Part shown: positions 16,501 through 24,639 of the stretch, piece after piece
Position numbering within the stretch: the first letter of the stretch is position 1
How the letters are laid out: each line of letters begins with the position of its first letter
DNA from: Streptomyces sp. NBC_00102
GTDB lineage: Bacteria > Actinomycetota > Actinomycetes > Streptomycetales > Streptomycetaceae
Length of the DNA stretch: 64,000 nucleotides
Assembly: GCF_026343115.1 (NCBI RefSeq)
Contig: NZ_JAPEMC010000001.1
Span: forward strand, 4,917,501-4,981,500
Direction: 5' to 3'
The notes under the pieces: model-generated
Told to the model about the DNA's origin: nothing
Databases searched by the model: none
What the model saw: only the letters and a program-made list of their open reading frames with translations
Position numbers and translations under genes: made by a program

Positions 16501-17466
16501 TCACACAATCACACGCAGTGCACGGTGTACGCCTGTGAACGTCACGCTCGTACGCAGTCCCAGGTGGTCTCCGTCCATCTGGAAGGGGAGCGGGACCTTT
16601 GAATGCAAGGTGAAGTCCGTGAGGTCATGCCGTGAAACCACGTGCTTGCCGCGCGGGCCCTTGTCGGGGCTGGAAGTGAGCAGCTGGGTGCCGTAGCGGG
16701 CCACCTGCGCGGTGGAGAGCCGCTTCAGGCCGAGGATGTCCAGGGCGGTGTCGAAGGACGCCTTGGGGGAGGCGTACATCGGGCGATTGCCCAGGTAGGT
16801 CCAGGGGGCGGTGTTGCAGATTATCGACAGGGCGAGCTCGTGCACCGGCTCCTGGCCGGGCACCTCCAGCGTGATCACGCCCTGGCGGCGGTGCGGCTCG
16901 TCGACGAACTGGCGGAGCACCTGGCGCACGTACAGCGCGTGGGTCGAACGCTTGCCGCCCTCGCGCTTCTGTTCGACCCGGCCGATCACGCCGGCGTCGA
17001 AGCCGAGGCCCGCGCAGAAAGTGAACCAGCGTTCGGGCACCGCCTCGTCGGCGGAGCCCGGTGTGCCGAACGCCCGTCCCAGGCCCACCGTTCGTGAACT
17101 CTCCTCGGCCAGTGCCTGAAGGATCGCGCCGGTCGCCTCCACCGGGTCGTTCGGCAGCCCCAGGGCCCGCGCGAAGACGTTGGTCGAGCCGCCGGGCACC
17201 ACCGCGAGACTCGGCAGCCCCTCGTCGGGGCCCCGGTGCAGCAGCCCGTTGACGACCTCGTTCACCGTGCCGTCGCCGCCGAGGGCGACCACCAGGTCGA
17301 AGGAGCCGGAGTCGGCGGCACGGCGTCCCAGATCCCGGGCGTGACCCCGGTACTCCGTGGTCACGGCCTCGATCTTCATCTCGCTCGCCAGCGCGTGGAT
17401 GAGCACGTCGCGCGTACGCGCACTGGTGGTGGTGGCGGCGGGGTTGACCACGAGGAGAGCGCGCAT
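16501..17466 (-). CDS. Diacylglycerol/lipid kinase family protein
   Basis: The 321-residue protein has the DAGK catalytic domain: MRALLVVNPAATTTSARTRD at the N-terminus, the nucleotide-binding GGDGTVNEVVNGL motif (about residues 69-81) and PGGSTNVFARALGLPNDP. The C-terminal half has the YegS/LCB5-like beta-sandwich with ICNTAPWTYLG. Such enzymes phosphorylate diacylglycerol or related lipids, recycling it into phospholipid. ATG 17466 is the family start; the frame to 17508 adds no conserved residues. It is transcribed in the same direction as wblE but separated by that gene's leader, so it probably has its own promoter. Confidence 0.92.
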   Translation of the reverse strand: MRALLVVNPAATTTSARTRDVLIHALASEMKIEAVTTEYRGHARDLGRRAADSGSFDLVVALGGDGTVNEVVNGLLHRGPDEGLPSLAVVPGGSTNVFARALGLPNDPVEATGAILQALAEESSRTVGLGRAFGTPGSADEAVPERWFTFCAGLGFDAGVIGRVEQKREGGKRSTHALYVRQVLRQFVDEPHRRQGVITLEVPGQEPVHELALSIICNTAPWTYLGNRPMYASPKASFDTALDILGLKRLSTAQVARYGTQLLTSSPDKGPRGKHVVSRHDLTDFTLHSKVPLPFQMDGDHLGLRTSVTFTGVHRALRVIV

Positions 17467-17635
17467 GACTGCCAGCCTACCTACCAGGCGGTACCGGCCC
17501 GCAGTCACTCCCCCTGGCCATTACGCTCCGTAGTCATTCGAACTGGGGTCACCCGGAGTGACCGGGCGTGTGGGGAGGGGGACGCGCCGGCCCCCGGCTT
17601 CGCTTTCCGGGCCCGGGGATGCCAACCTGGCTCGC

Positions 17636-18109
17636 GTGAGTACTCAAGCGAACACGCCCTCCCCGTCTCCCGCGCCGTCGCCCGCGTCCGGGAAGCGGAC
17701 CGGGAAGCCGGGGCGCATCGAGGTTCTCGCCGCGCTCACCGCCCTCGAAGGGGCGGCCCTCGTCGTCGGCGGGATCTACATGCTGGTGATGGGGCTGCTC
17801 GGGCGTCCGGAGAGCCCCACGCAGGCCGTGACGGGCGGAGTCACCCTGATCGCGCTCGGCGTCATCCCGCTCGCGGGTGCCCGGGGGCTGCTGCTGCGCC
17901 GGGGCTGGGGCCGGGGCCCCACGGTCATCACGCAGATCATGGGGGCGCCCGTCGCCTACACCCTGCTGAAGTCCCAGGGCGCGCTGATCCCCACCGGGAT
18001 CGTCCTCGCCGCCGTCGTGATCACCGCGCTGGTCCTGCTCTTCAACCCGGAGACCACACGGGAGCTGGGCTTCGGCCGGGCCCCGCGCGCGCCCTCCGAC
18101 GACGCGTAG
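17636..18109 (+). CDS. Integral membrane protein of unknown function
   Basis: A 157-residue protein with a proline/serine-rich cytosolic N-terminus and four hydrophobic segments (AALTALEGAALVVGGIYMLV, GVTLIALGVIPLAGARGLLL, TVITQIMGAPVAYTLL and TGIVLAAVVITALVLLF). It is a conserved actinobacterial type without assigned function. GTG 17636 begins the protein-like part; the frame back to 17558 is not needed. It is convergent with sigH and shares a bidirectional terminator with it. Confidence 0.8.
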   Translation: MSTQANTPSPSPAPSPASGKRTGKPGRIEVLAALTALEGAALVVGGIYMLVMGLLGRPESPTQAVTGGVTLIALGVIPLAGARGLLLRRGWGRGPTVITQIMGAPVAYTLLKSQGALIPTGIVLAAVVITALVLLFNPETTRELGFGRAPRAPSDDA

Positions 18110-18129
18110 CGCTCGCCCCGGCGTCCGGG

Positions 18130-18178
18130 CATCGACAGGCCCCGCCCCGGCATCCGCCGGGAACGGGGCCTGTCGATG
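18130..18178. terminator. Bidirectional terminator between membrane gene and sigH
   Basis: Fifteen-base perfect arms (18130-18144 and 18164-18178) bracket a 19-base loop that itself can fold (CCCCGGC/GCCGGG). Confidence 0.85.
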
Positions 18179-18227
18179 TGGATCGGGCCGGGCTCGCGCG
18201 CCCCGGCCGACGGAGACCCGGGCGCCC

Positions 18228-19184
18228 TCACTCCTCCACGAGCAGCCGCTCGCGCAGCTGGGCCAGCGTGCGGGCCAGCAACCGGGAGACGTGCATCTGC
18301 GAGATGCCCACCTCCTGGGCGATCTGCGACTGGGTCATGTTGCCGAAGAAGCGCAGCAGCAGAATCCGCTTCTCGCGCGGCGGCAGCCCCTCCAGCAGCG
18401 GCTTCAGGGACTCGCGGTACTCGACGCCCTCCAGCGCCTCGTCCTCCGAGCCCAGCGTGTCCGCGACGGCCGGCGACTCGTCGTCGGTGTCCGGTACGTC
18501 CAGCGAGAGGGTGCTGTAGGCATTGGCCGATTCCAGCCCCTCCAGCACCTCCTCCTCGGAGATGCCGAGGCGCTCCGCCAGCTCGTGCACGGTCGGCGAG
18601 CGGCCGTGCTGCTGGGAGAGCTCGGCGGTCGCCGTGGTCAGCGAGAGCCGCAGCTCCTGAAGGCGGCGCGGTACCCGCACCGCCCAGCCCTTGTCGCGGA
18701 AATGCCGCTTGATCTCCCCGACGACGGTCGGCGTCGCGTACGTGGAGAACTCCACGCCCCGGTCCGGATCGAACCGGTCCACCGACTTGATCAGCCCGAT
18801 CGTGGCGACCTGGGTGAGGTCGTCCAGCGGCTCGCCCCGGTTGCGGAACCTGCGGGCCAGATGCTCCACCAGCGGCAGATGCATCCGGACCAGCCGGTTG
18901 CGCAGCTCGGCCTTCTCCGGCGACCCGTCCGGCAGCTCGCGGAGCACTACGAAAAGCGCCCGCGTGCCGCTGCGGTCGTGGGGATCGTGACGCCCGTGCT
19001 CGCTCATCTGGCCCGCCCGCTCCGCCTGCTCCGCCGCGACCGTGAGCCCTGTGGGCCCGTCCGTTCCGTCCGCCCCGTCCACCGGGTGCGGCCGGGCCTG
19101 TTGCTCGGGGACGGCGGCAGGGTGCGCCGCCCCCGATCGCATCGAATCGTCCCGCACAGCACCTTCCCCGTTCCCGTCGCTCAC
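18228..19184 (-). CDS. sigH: SigH, stress-response RNA polymerase sigma factor (SigB/SigF family)
   Basis: The 318-residue protein is a group 3 sigma factor: region 2 LVRMHLPLVEHLARRFRNRG and DLTQVATIGLIKSVDRFD, region 3 with VPRRLQELRLSLTTATAELS, and region 4 HTH MTQSQIAQEVGISQMHVSRL. About 85 N-terminal residues are Gly/Asp/His-rich and non-conserved, as in S. coelicolor SigH, where several start sites and N-terminal processing are known. GTG 19184 overlaps the stop of the upstream anti-sigma gene (GTGA), so it is translationally coupled. Expected role: osmotic and heat stress and septation. Confidence 0.95.
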   Translation of the reverse strand: MSDGNGEGAVRDDSMRSGAAHPAAVPEQQARPHPVDGADGTDGPTGLTVAAEQAERAGQMSEHGRHDPHDRSGTRALFVVLRELPDGSPEKAELRNRLVRMHLPLVEHLARRFRNRGEPLDDLTQVATIGLIKSVDRFDPDRGVEFSTYATPTVVGEIKRHFRDKGWAVRVPRRLQELRLSLTTATAELSQQHGRSPTVHELAERLGISEEEVLEGLESANAYSTLSLDVPDTDDESPAVADTLGSEDEALEGVEYRESLKPLLEGLPPREKRILLLRFFGNMTQSQIAQEVGISQMHVSRLLARTLAQLRERLLVEE

Positions 19185-19594
19185 GCCGGCCCGGGTCCCG
19201 CGCCGCGTTGCTTGTGGAGGCTGATGCTGACCGTCCGGTCGTCGGCGACCGTGGACTCGACCTTGCCCGCCAGGGCGGCGAGCACCGTCCACGCGAAGGT
19301 GTCGCGTTCGGGTGCCCGGCCGTCCGTGGTCGGGGCCGACACGGTCACTTCGAGGGAGTCGTCCACGAGCCGGAACACGCAGCTGAGGACGGAGCCGGGC
19401 ACGGCCTGCTGGAGCAGGATCGCGCAGGCCTCGTCGACCGCGATGCGGAGGTCCTCGATCTCGTCGAGAGTGAAGTCCAAGCGCGCCGCAAGGCCGGCCG
19501 TGGCCGTACGCAGCACCGACAGGTAGGCACCCGCGGCGGGCAGCCGGACCTCCACGAAGTCCTGGTTCCCGGGTTCGCCTGCGATCTGGGACAC
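19181..19594 (-). CDS. Anti-sigma factor for SigH (RsbW-type kinase fold)
   Basis: A 137-residue HATPase_c protein with the N box VDEACAILLQQA and a short G-box region, lacking the histidine phosphoacceptor domain, as in RsbW/SpoIIAB. It should bind SigH and be relieved by an anti-anti-sigma factor. It corresponds to the S. coelicolor gene upstream of sigH (called prsH, rshA or ushX). GTG 19594 is chosen because GGAGG lies five bases before it; a TTG at 19606 is possible. The stop overlaps sigH by four bases. Confidence 0.9.
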   Translation of the reverse strand: MSQIAGEPGNQDFVEVRLPAAGAYLSVLRTATAGLAARLDFTLDEIEDLRIAVDEACAILLQQAVPGSVLSCVFRLVDDSLEVTVSAPTTDGRAPERDTFAWTVLAALAGKVESTVADDRTVSISLHKQRGAGPGPA

Positions 19595-19884
19595 CCTCAC
19601 CTCCAAGGTGGCACAAACTCGTTCGAGGTTCCGGAACAGGTCCGGAACCGTTCGGTCGGTCGTCGGTTCTCGGTCGGGGCGACGCTATCGCGATACATGA
19701 TGCCGTGTCGCCGCGAGCCCAACCGGTGGGGGTCACCCATGGTAAGCACGGAGGTACTGACAGTGGCTAGTGTTCCCACCGGCTTTGTTCGTCCGCGACG
19801 GGGACGGACCTTGCCGGTGGGGGGTTTTCGGGTTCCGCGGCGCGCAATTCCGAAGAACCGGCGCCGGTTTGACGTACCCAGACG
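19595..19884 (-). promoter_or_regulatory. Promoter region of the anti-sigma/sigH operon
   Basis: The 290-base region contains a perfect 10-bp palindrome TATCGCGATA (about 19685-19694) and the repeated GTTCCGGAAC-like motif around 19625-19655 (GAGGTTCCGGAACAGGTCCGG). SigH operons are autoregulated and BldD-controlled in S. coelicolor; I see candidate operator repeats but cannot assign the promoter elements with certainty. Confidence 0.4.
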
Positions 19885-20145
19885 TCAGACGATCGAACCG
19901 TCCTCGTAGCACCAGCGCCAGCTCTCGCCCGGCTCGAAGCTCCGCATGACGCAGTGCCCGCTCTCCCGGGCGTGTCCCGTTCCGTGCCTGAGCGGTGACG
20001 AATCGCAGCAGCCGACGTGCCCGCAGGTCAGGCAGAGCCGCAACTGCACGGGGTGCGTTCCGGAGTCCCTGCACTCCAGGCAGGTGTCGCTGAGCGGGGT
20101 CGGCTCGGGGCGGGGCAGTTCGTCTACGTGCGGGCACTCACTCAT
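19885..20145 (-). CDS. UBP-type zinc finger protein
   Basis: An 86-residue protein made of a single Zf-UBP domain. The zinc ligands are visible as CPH near the start (Cys4, His6), CLEC (Cys22, Cys25), CLTC (Cys38, Cys41), Cys46 and the later histidines HGTGHARESGH. In eukaryotes this fold reads ubiquitin C-termini; the role of the free-standing bacterial versions is unknown. ATG 20145 begins the domain. The gene is divergent from the antiporter with 36 bases between the two starts, so they share a promoter region. Confidence 0.88.
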   Translation of the reverse strand: MSECPHVDELPRPEPTPLSDTCLECRDSGTHPVQLRLCLTCGHVGCCDSSPLRHGTGHARESGHCVMRSFEPGESWRWCYEDGSIV

Positions 20146-20181
20146 GATGGCCAGGTTACGACGGATGTGAGGACCCGAACG

Positions 20182-21783
20182 ATGGACGCATTGCCCCTGG
20201 TCGCACTGGTCGCGGCCAGTGCGGCGGTAGCCGGAGCCGCGCGGCGCACCCCCGTGCCCGCGCCGCTGCTGCTGGTAGCCGTAGGACTTCTGGCCGCCTA
20301 CCTGCCGGGTGTGCCCCCGTACACGCTCGACGCGCACATCGTGCTGCCGCTGCTGCTGCCGCCCCTGCTGTACACCGCCGCCGTGGACAGCTCCTACCTG
20401 GACCTGCGGGCCAACGTCCGGCCCGTCGCGCTGCTCTCGGTCGGCTACGTCCTCTTCGCGACGCTCGCGGTCGGCTGGCTCGCCTATCTCCTCGTGCCCG
20501 ACCTGCCGTTGCCCGCCGCGCTGGTGCTCGGCGCGGTCGTCGCCCCGCCCGACGCCGTGACCGCCGCCGCCATCGCCCGCCGGGTCGGCCTCCCCGCCCG
20601 GGTCACCACCATCCTCCAGGGCGAGTCCCTGGTGAACGACGCCACCGCGATCACCGCGTACAAGGTGGCCCTGGCCGCCGCCGTGGGCGCGGGGATGAGC
20701 TGGGGCGAGGGGGTGTGGGAGTTCCTCCTCGCCTCGGTCGGCGGCATCCTGGTCGGCCTGCTGCTGATGGTCCCGCTGCACTGGCTGCGCACCCACCTCA
20801 AGGAGGCGCTGCTCCAGAACACCCTCTCCCTGCTGATCCCGTTCGTGGCGTACGCGGCGGCCGAGCGGGTGCACGCCTCCGGAGTGCTCGCGGTGGTCGT
20901 CGTCGCCCTGTACCTCGGACACCGTTCCTGGCAGGTCGACTTCGCCACCCGGCTCCAGGAGGCCGCCGTCTGGAAGATGGTCGCCTTCGTGCTGGAGTCG
21001 GCCGTGTTCGCCCTGATCGGGCTCCAGATGCCCTTCGTACTGAAAGGGCTCGGCACCTACGCGGTGTGGGACGCCGTGCGGTACGCCGTCGCCGTCTTCG
21101 TCGCCGTCGTCGTGGTCCGCTTCCTCTGGGTCTACCCCTCCACCTACCTGCCCCGCCTGCTCTCCTCCCGCATCCGCGTACGCGAGCCGGAGACCAACTG
21201 GACCTCACCGCTGATCGTCGGCTGGGCCGGGATGCGTGGGGTCGTCTCGCTCGCCATCGCCTTCTCCATCCCGGCGTTCACCGACGACGGCGAGCACTTC
21301 CCCGCCCGCAACCTGGTGCTCTTCCTGACCTTCACCACCGTCATCGGCACTCTCGTCATCCAGGGCCTCTCCCTGCCGCTGCTGGTGCGCGTGCTGAAGC
21401 TGCCCGGCCCCGACCCGCAGGCCCAGACCCTCGCCGAGGCCCAGGCCCAGAGCGAGGCGTCCACGGCGGCCGAGCGACGGCTGGACGAACTGCTCTCCGA
21501 CGAGCACAACAGCCTCCCCGACCCCCTCGCCGACCGGCTGCGCACGGTCATGGAGCGCCGCCGCAACGCCGTCTGGGAACGCCTCGGCGCCGCCAACCCG
21601 CTCACCGGCGAGTCCGCCGACGACACCTACCGCCGGCTCTCCCGCGACATGATCGAGGCCGAGCGCGAGGTCTTCGTACGCCTCCGCGACGACCGCCGCA
21701 TCGACGACGAGATGCTGCGCACCCTGCTGCGCCGCCTCGACCTCGAAGAGGCAGCCGCCTACCGGGAGTCGGACGCGGAGTGA
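20182..21783 (+). CDS. Na+/H+ antiporter, CPA1 (NhaP-type) family
   Basis: The 533-residue protein has about 12 membrane segments and the CPA1 hallmarks: VVAPPDAVTAAAIARR, the ND motif in GESLVNDATAITAY (ion-binding Asp), and GWAGMRGVVSLAIA. About 120 residues of charged cytosolic tail follow, with coiled-coil character and rich in Arg/Glu/Asp (from AEAQAQSEASTAAERRLDEL), likely regulatory. It exports Na+ (or K+) for protons. ATG 20182 has GAGGA upstream. Its last 25 bases overlap the convergent PLP-enzyme gene. Confidence 0.93.
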   Translation: MDALPLVALVAASAAVAGAARRTPVPAPLLLVAVGLLAAYLPGVPPYTLDAHIVLPLLLPPLLYTAAVDSSYLDLRANVRPVALLSVGYVLFATLAVGWLAYLLVPDLPLPAALVLGAVVAPPDAVTAAAIARRVGLPARVTTILQGESLVNDATAITAYKVALAAAVGAGMSWGEGVWEFLLASVGGILVGLLLMVPLHWLRTHLKEALLQNTLSLLIPFVAYAAAERVHASGVLAVVVVALYLGHRSWQVDFATRLQEAAVWKMVAFVLESAVFALIGLQMPFVLKGLGTYAVWDAVRYAVAVFVAVVVVRFLWVYPSTYLPRLLSSRIRVREPETNWTSPLIVGWAGMRGVVSLAIAFSIPAFTDDGEHFPARNLVLFLTFTTVIGTLVIQGLSLPLLVRVLKLPGPDPQAQTLAEAQAQSEASTAAERRLDELLSDEHNSLPDPLADRLRTVMERRRNAVWERLGAANPLTGESADDTYRRLSRDMIEAEREVFVRLRDDRRIDDEMLRTLLRRLDLEEAAAYRESDAE

Positions 21784-22823
21784 CCCGGGGCGGGCCGGCC
21801 GGACGGAGCCCGGTCGGGGCCCGGCCGGGCCGCGCCGGGCCCTTCCGCGGCCGGTTCCGGGCGCCCGGTGATCACCGCGGTCACCCGGGTGCCCGGGGCG
21901 AACGCCCCCTCCCCGGCCAGGGCGGTCAGCGCGTACAGCAGCTTCGCCACGTAGATCCGCTCCACCGGCAGCCCGTGCCGGTCCTCGAAGTCCTCGGCGA
22001 ACGCGTGGAGTTCCGGCGTGGTACGGGCGTAGCCGCCGAAGGCGAAGCGGTCCTCCACCGACCAGTTCCCGGCCGGGCCGCCGAACGCCTCGCGCTGGAG
22101 GTCGCGTACGGCGTCGGCGAGGAAGCCGCCGCGCAGCACCGCGACGCCCAGGGCCCGTTGGCCGGGGGCCAGTCCGGCCGCGAGCCCCGCCAGGGTCCCG
22201 CCGGTCCCGCAGGCCACCGCCGCGATCCCGGTACGCCCCCGCAGCTCGCGCCCGAGCTCCGTACAGCCCTGTGCCGCCCGGGCGTTGCTGCCGCCCTCCG
22301 GAATGACCCTGGCGTCCCCGAAGCGGTCGAGCAGCCCCGCCAGCACCCGGGGATCGTCTTTCGCGCGGTACGTCCCCCGGTCCACGAAGTGCAGCCGCAT
22401 CCCGTCGGCCGCGCACCGGGCCAGCGAGGGGTTCAGCGGCCGGTCCGCCAGCTCGTCCCCGCGTACGACCCCGATGGTGGCGAACCCCAGCAGCCGTCCG
22501 GCGGCGGCGGTCGCCCGCAGATGGTTCGAGTACGCCCCGCCGAAGGTCATGACCGGGCGCCCGTCGCCGTCCGCGAGATTGGGCGCCAGCTTGCGCCACT
22601 TGTTTCCCGGCAGGTCCGGGTGGATCAGGTCGTCCCGCTTGAGCAGCAACGTCACCCCGTGACGCCCGAACCGCTCGTCGGCCGCCTCCACCAGCGGCGA
22701 GGGCAGCCGGGGACGCAGCACGGACGCGGGGCCTGCGGGGGCGGGGGCCGCTGGTTCCGGCGCTGTCGGTCCAGGGGGCGCCGGGGCTGCGGGCTCCCCG
22801 GCTGCGGGATCTGTCGGGCTCAC
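21759..22823 (-). CDS. PLP-dependent 1-aminocyclopropane-1-carboxylate deaminase/D-cysteine desulfhydrase-like enzyme
   Basis: A fold-type II PLP enzyme. LLLKRDDLIHPDLPGNKWRKL holds the PLP lysine in the GNKWRK segment; AYSNHLRATAAAGRLLG and the phosphate-binding CGTGGTLAGLAAGL complete the fold. The family includes ACC deaminases and D-cysteine desulfhydrases; substrate cannot be fixed from sequence. The first 34 residues are Pro/Ala-rich and non-conserved, and the ribosome site is too close to GTG 22823, so translation may begin later. The 3' end overlaps the antiporter gene by 25 bases, convergently. Confidence 0.85.
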   Translation of the reverse strand: MSPTDPAAGEPAAPAPPGPTAPEPAAPAPAGPASVLRPRLPSPLVEAADERFGRHGVTLLLKRDDLIHPDLPGNKWRKLAPNLADGDGRPVMTFGGAYSNHLRATAAAGRLLGFATIGVVRGDELADRPLNPSLARCAADGMRLHFVDRGTYRAKDDPRVLAGLLDRFGDARVIPEGGSNARAAQGCTELGRELRGRTGIAAVACGTGGTLAGLAAGLAPGQRALGVAVLRGGFLADAVRDLQREAFGGPAGNWSVEDRFAFGGYARTTPELHAFAEDFEDRHGLPVERIYVAKLLYALTALAGEGAFAPGTRVTAVITGRPEPAAEGPGAARPGPDRAPSGRPAPGHSASDSR

Positions 22824-22859
22824 CCCTCCAGTGTCGCCGCAGGGGGCCGGGCGCGGATG

Positions 22860-23048
22860 TCAGGGGGTGCGGGGCGTGCCCCGGTCCCACGGCTCCTCCG
22901 CAGGCTCGGCGAACCGGTCGACCATGCCGTGGTCGCCCCGGCGGTGCGGAGGGAACAGGGGCGGGCCGTGCCCGACGAGCCGCGCCGGACGGGGCGTGAC
23001 GAGCGCGTCGTGCCCGAAGCGGAAGACGGACAGCGACACGTGGTTCAC
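22860..23048 (-). CDS. Small hypothetical protein
   Basis: A 62-residue frame starting VNHVSLSVFRFGHDALVTP, rich in Pro, Arg and His, without a recognised domain. AGGAG lies just before GTG 23048, which supports translation, but coding evidence is weak. It could equally start at an upstream ATG at 23144. Its stop is 37 bases before the PLP-enzyme start, so the two could be one transcript. Confidence 0.4.
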   Translation of the reverse strand: MNHVSLSVFRFGHDALVTPRPARLVGHGPPLFPPHRRGDHGMVDRFAEPAEEPWDRGTPRTP

Positions 23049-23321
23049 CGACTCCTCTGCGCCGCTGAGGCGGCGGGAAGATGGCGCAATCTGCCTCCGC
23101 ACATGCCGTGCCACTGTGTCGATCCCTCTCAGGTGGGACGGCACATCAGGTCAACATGTTCGCAGCCGGCCGGTCCGGTCTTCAGGCACGTCAGGAGAGA
23201 CCAGTGCCAAACGTCCATTTCCGGATCATTTTGTTTGACCAGTCCGAGTATTGGCCCATTTGGTCGACCTAGTCTCGAACCGGCCCTGAAGGTGGGCACG
23301 AGCAAGAGGAACGAGGTCGAC

Positions 23322-23789
23322 ATGGCTCATTGAAAGAAGATCGCGGGTGGTCTGACGGGGATCTCGGCGGGGTCGCGCTCCAACGTCTGGGGCGTCAACT
23401 CGGAAGCGCGAATCTACCGGTTCACCAACGACGACGCCTCTCCGTGGCACAACGTCCCCGGCGGGCTGACGGACATCAGCGCGGCCGCCGACGGCACCGT
23501 CTGGGGTGTCAACGCCAACGCGGAGATCTACCGCTACATCGGCGACCAGGGCTCCGGCAGTCACTGGAAGAAGATCGCCGGTGGTCTGGTGAAGATCTCG
23601 GCGGGGTCGCGCTCCAACGTCTGGGGCGTCAATTCCGAGGGGAAGATCTACCGGTTCACCAACGATGACGCCTCTCCGTGGCACAACGTCCCCGGCGGGC
23701 TGACCGACATCAGCGCGGCCGCCGACGGCACCGTCTGGGGCGTCAACGCCAACGCCGAGATCTACCGCTACATCGGCGACCAGCCGTGA
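23322..23789 (+). pseudogene. Tectonin-repeat (beta-propeller lectin-like) protein, interrupted by TGA at codon 4
   Basis: After a good ribosome site (AGAGGAACGAGG) the frame opens with ATG-GCT-CAT and then reads TGA (23331-23333). From the next codon the same frame runs without a stop to 23789 and encodes two nearly identical units of about 78 residues, each containing IAGGL, SAGSRSNVWGVNS, IYRFTNDD, WHNVPGGLTDISAAADG and VWGVNANAEIYRYIGDQ. These are tectonin-type propeller blades. In the second unit the equivalent of the stop is TGG (HWKKIAGGL), so a single G-to-A change explains it. The DNA repeats are over 90% identical, suggesting recent duplication. Either a recent nonsense mutation, a sequencing error, or recoding. 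Confidence 0.8.
23335..23789 (+). repeat. Two direct repeats of about 234 bp
   Basis: The segments 23335-23553 and 23569-23786 align almost base for base, differing in a few positions such as GCGGGT/GCCGGT and TCGGAAGCG/TCCGAGGGG. The repeat period is 234 bases (78 codons). Confidence 0.9.
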
Positions 23790-23810
23790 GGTGAGTCGCC
23801 CTCAGTCCGT

Positions 23811-23843
23811 GTGCCCCGTCACCGAACCCCGGCGACGGGGCAC
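23811..23843. terminator. Hairpin between the tectonin gene and the convergent amidase
   Basis: Ten-base arms GTGCCCCGTC and GACGGGGCAC with a 13-base loop lie 21 bases after the tectonin stop and 51 bases from the amidase stop. Confidence 0.75.
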
Positions 23844-23894
23844 AGCTGTCTCGTTCCACCGTTGTTCACCGACAGGGCTGCGCCGGCACACCCC

Positions 23895-24488
23895 TCACGT
23901 CAGCCGCTCGTGGACGCGTGCCCGCATCGTGGTCATGGAGAAGCCGACCGGGTCCACCTTGCCCGGCTGCCATTCGCGGTGGCCGATGACGGAGGGGGCG
24001 CCCCAGCCGTGGTGGCGGCAGATCGCGGCGGCGGCGCGTTCGATCGCGTCGAGCTGGACCTCGGGCCAGGGGTCCTCGCCGTCGCCGAGGTTCTCGCACT
24101 CGAAGCCGTAGAAGTGCCGGTTCCCGTCCGTGTCGTTCCGGTGGTCGCGCGGAAGGCGGCGCCGCTCGGCGACGACGGCACGCAGCACGTCGTGGTCGCC
24201 GAGCCCCGCGTGGTTGGCGCGGCCGTGGCCCACGAGGTGGACCCGGCCGTCCTTGGCGACGACACCGTGGCAGAGCGGGCCCGGGAGCGAACCGCGGCCC
24301 TCGCGGCAGATCTCGACGGTGCGGGCGGTGCCCCGGGTCGCGGTGTGGTGGATCATCACGCCGTTCACCGGGCCCCAGGCGCCCACGCGGTTCCGGTTGT
24401 GGGTACGCCAGTCGCCGACCTGGACGACGGTGAGCCCCTCGTCCTGGAGGGCCTTCAGGAGGGCGGCGGCGGTCATGGGCACGGACAT
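23895..24488 (-). CDS. N-acetylmuramoyl-L-alanine amidase (Amidase_2/PGRP fold)
   Basis: The 197-residue protein has the zinc-amidase pattern: VNGVMIHHTAT with the first zinc histidine, the tyrosine region HFYGFECENLGDG and VIGHREWQPGKVDP with the second histidine, Lys and Asp ligands. It cleaves the bond between MurNAc and the peptide of peptidoglycan. No signal peptide is seen, like many phage-type or leaderless actinobacterial amidases. MSVPMTAAALLKALQDEGL at the start resembles a short peptidoglycan-binding lead-in. ATG 24488 has GGAG 8 bases upstream. It is convergent with the tectonin gene; a lectin-like repeat gene beside a wall hydrolase may be meaningful. Confidence 0.88.
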   Translation of the reverse strand: MSVPMTAAALLKALQDEGLTVVQVGDWRTHNRNRVGAWGPVNGVMIHHTATRGTARTVEICREGRGSLPGPLCHGVVAKDGRVHLVGHGRANHAGLGDHDVLRAVVAERRRLPRDHRNDTDGNRHFYGFECENLGDGEDPWPEVQLDAIERAAAAICRHHGWGAPSVIGHREWQPGKVDPVGFSMTTMRARVHERLT

Positions 24489-24639
24489 GGGGGCCACTCC
24501 TTCGGAGCGCGGAAGACGTCTCCGTCAGTGGCTACCGCCCGTGCCGGTGCGCCGAACCTCCCCGCGCCCGTCGCTCCCGGTGTTCGACCGCCGAGCGAGC
24601 CGATCCGGTCAGATGCGACGGGCGCGGGGAGCACGCGGG

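Noticed and set aside
23235..23280. TTTGGTCGACCTAG and TTTGACCAG elements resembling dre half-sites
   Set aside because: They match the DasR consensus at too few positions and lack the TAGACCA half; the resemblance is no better than expected by chance.
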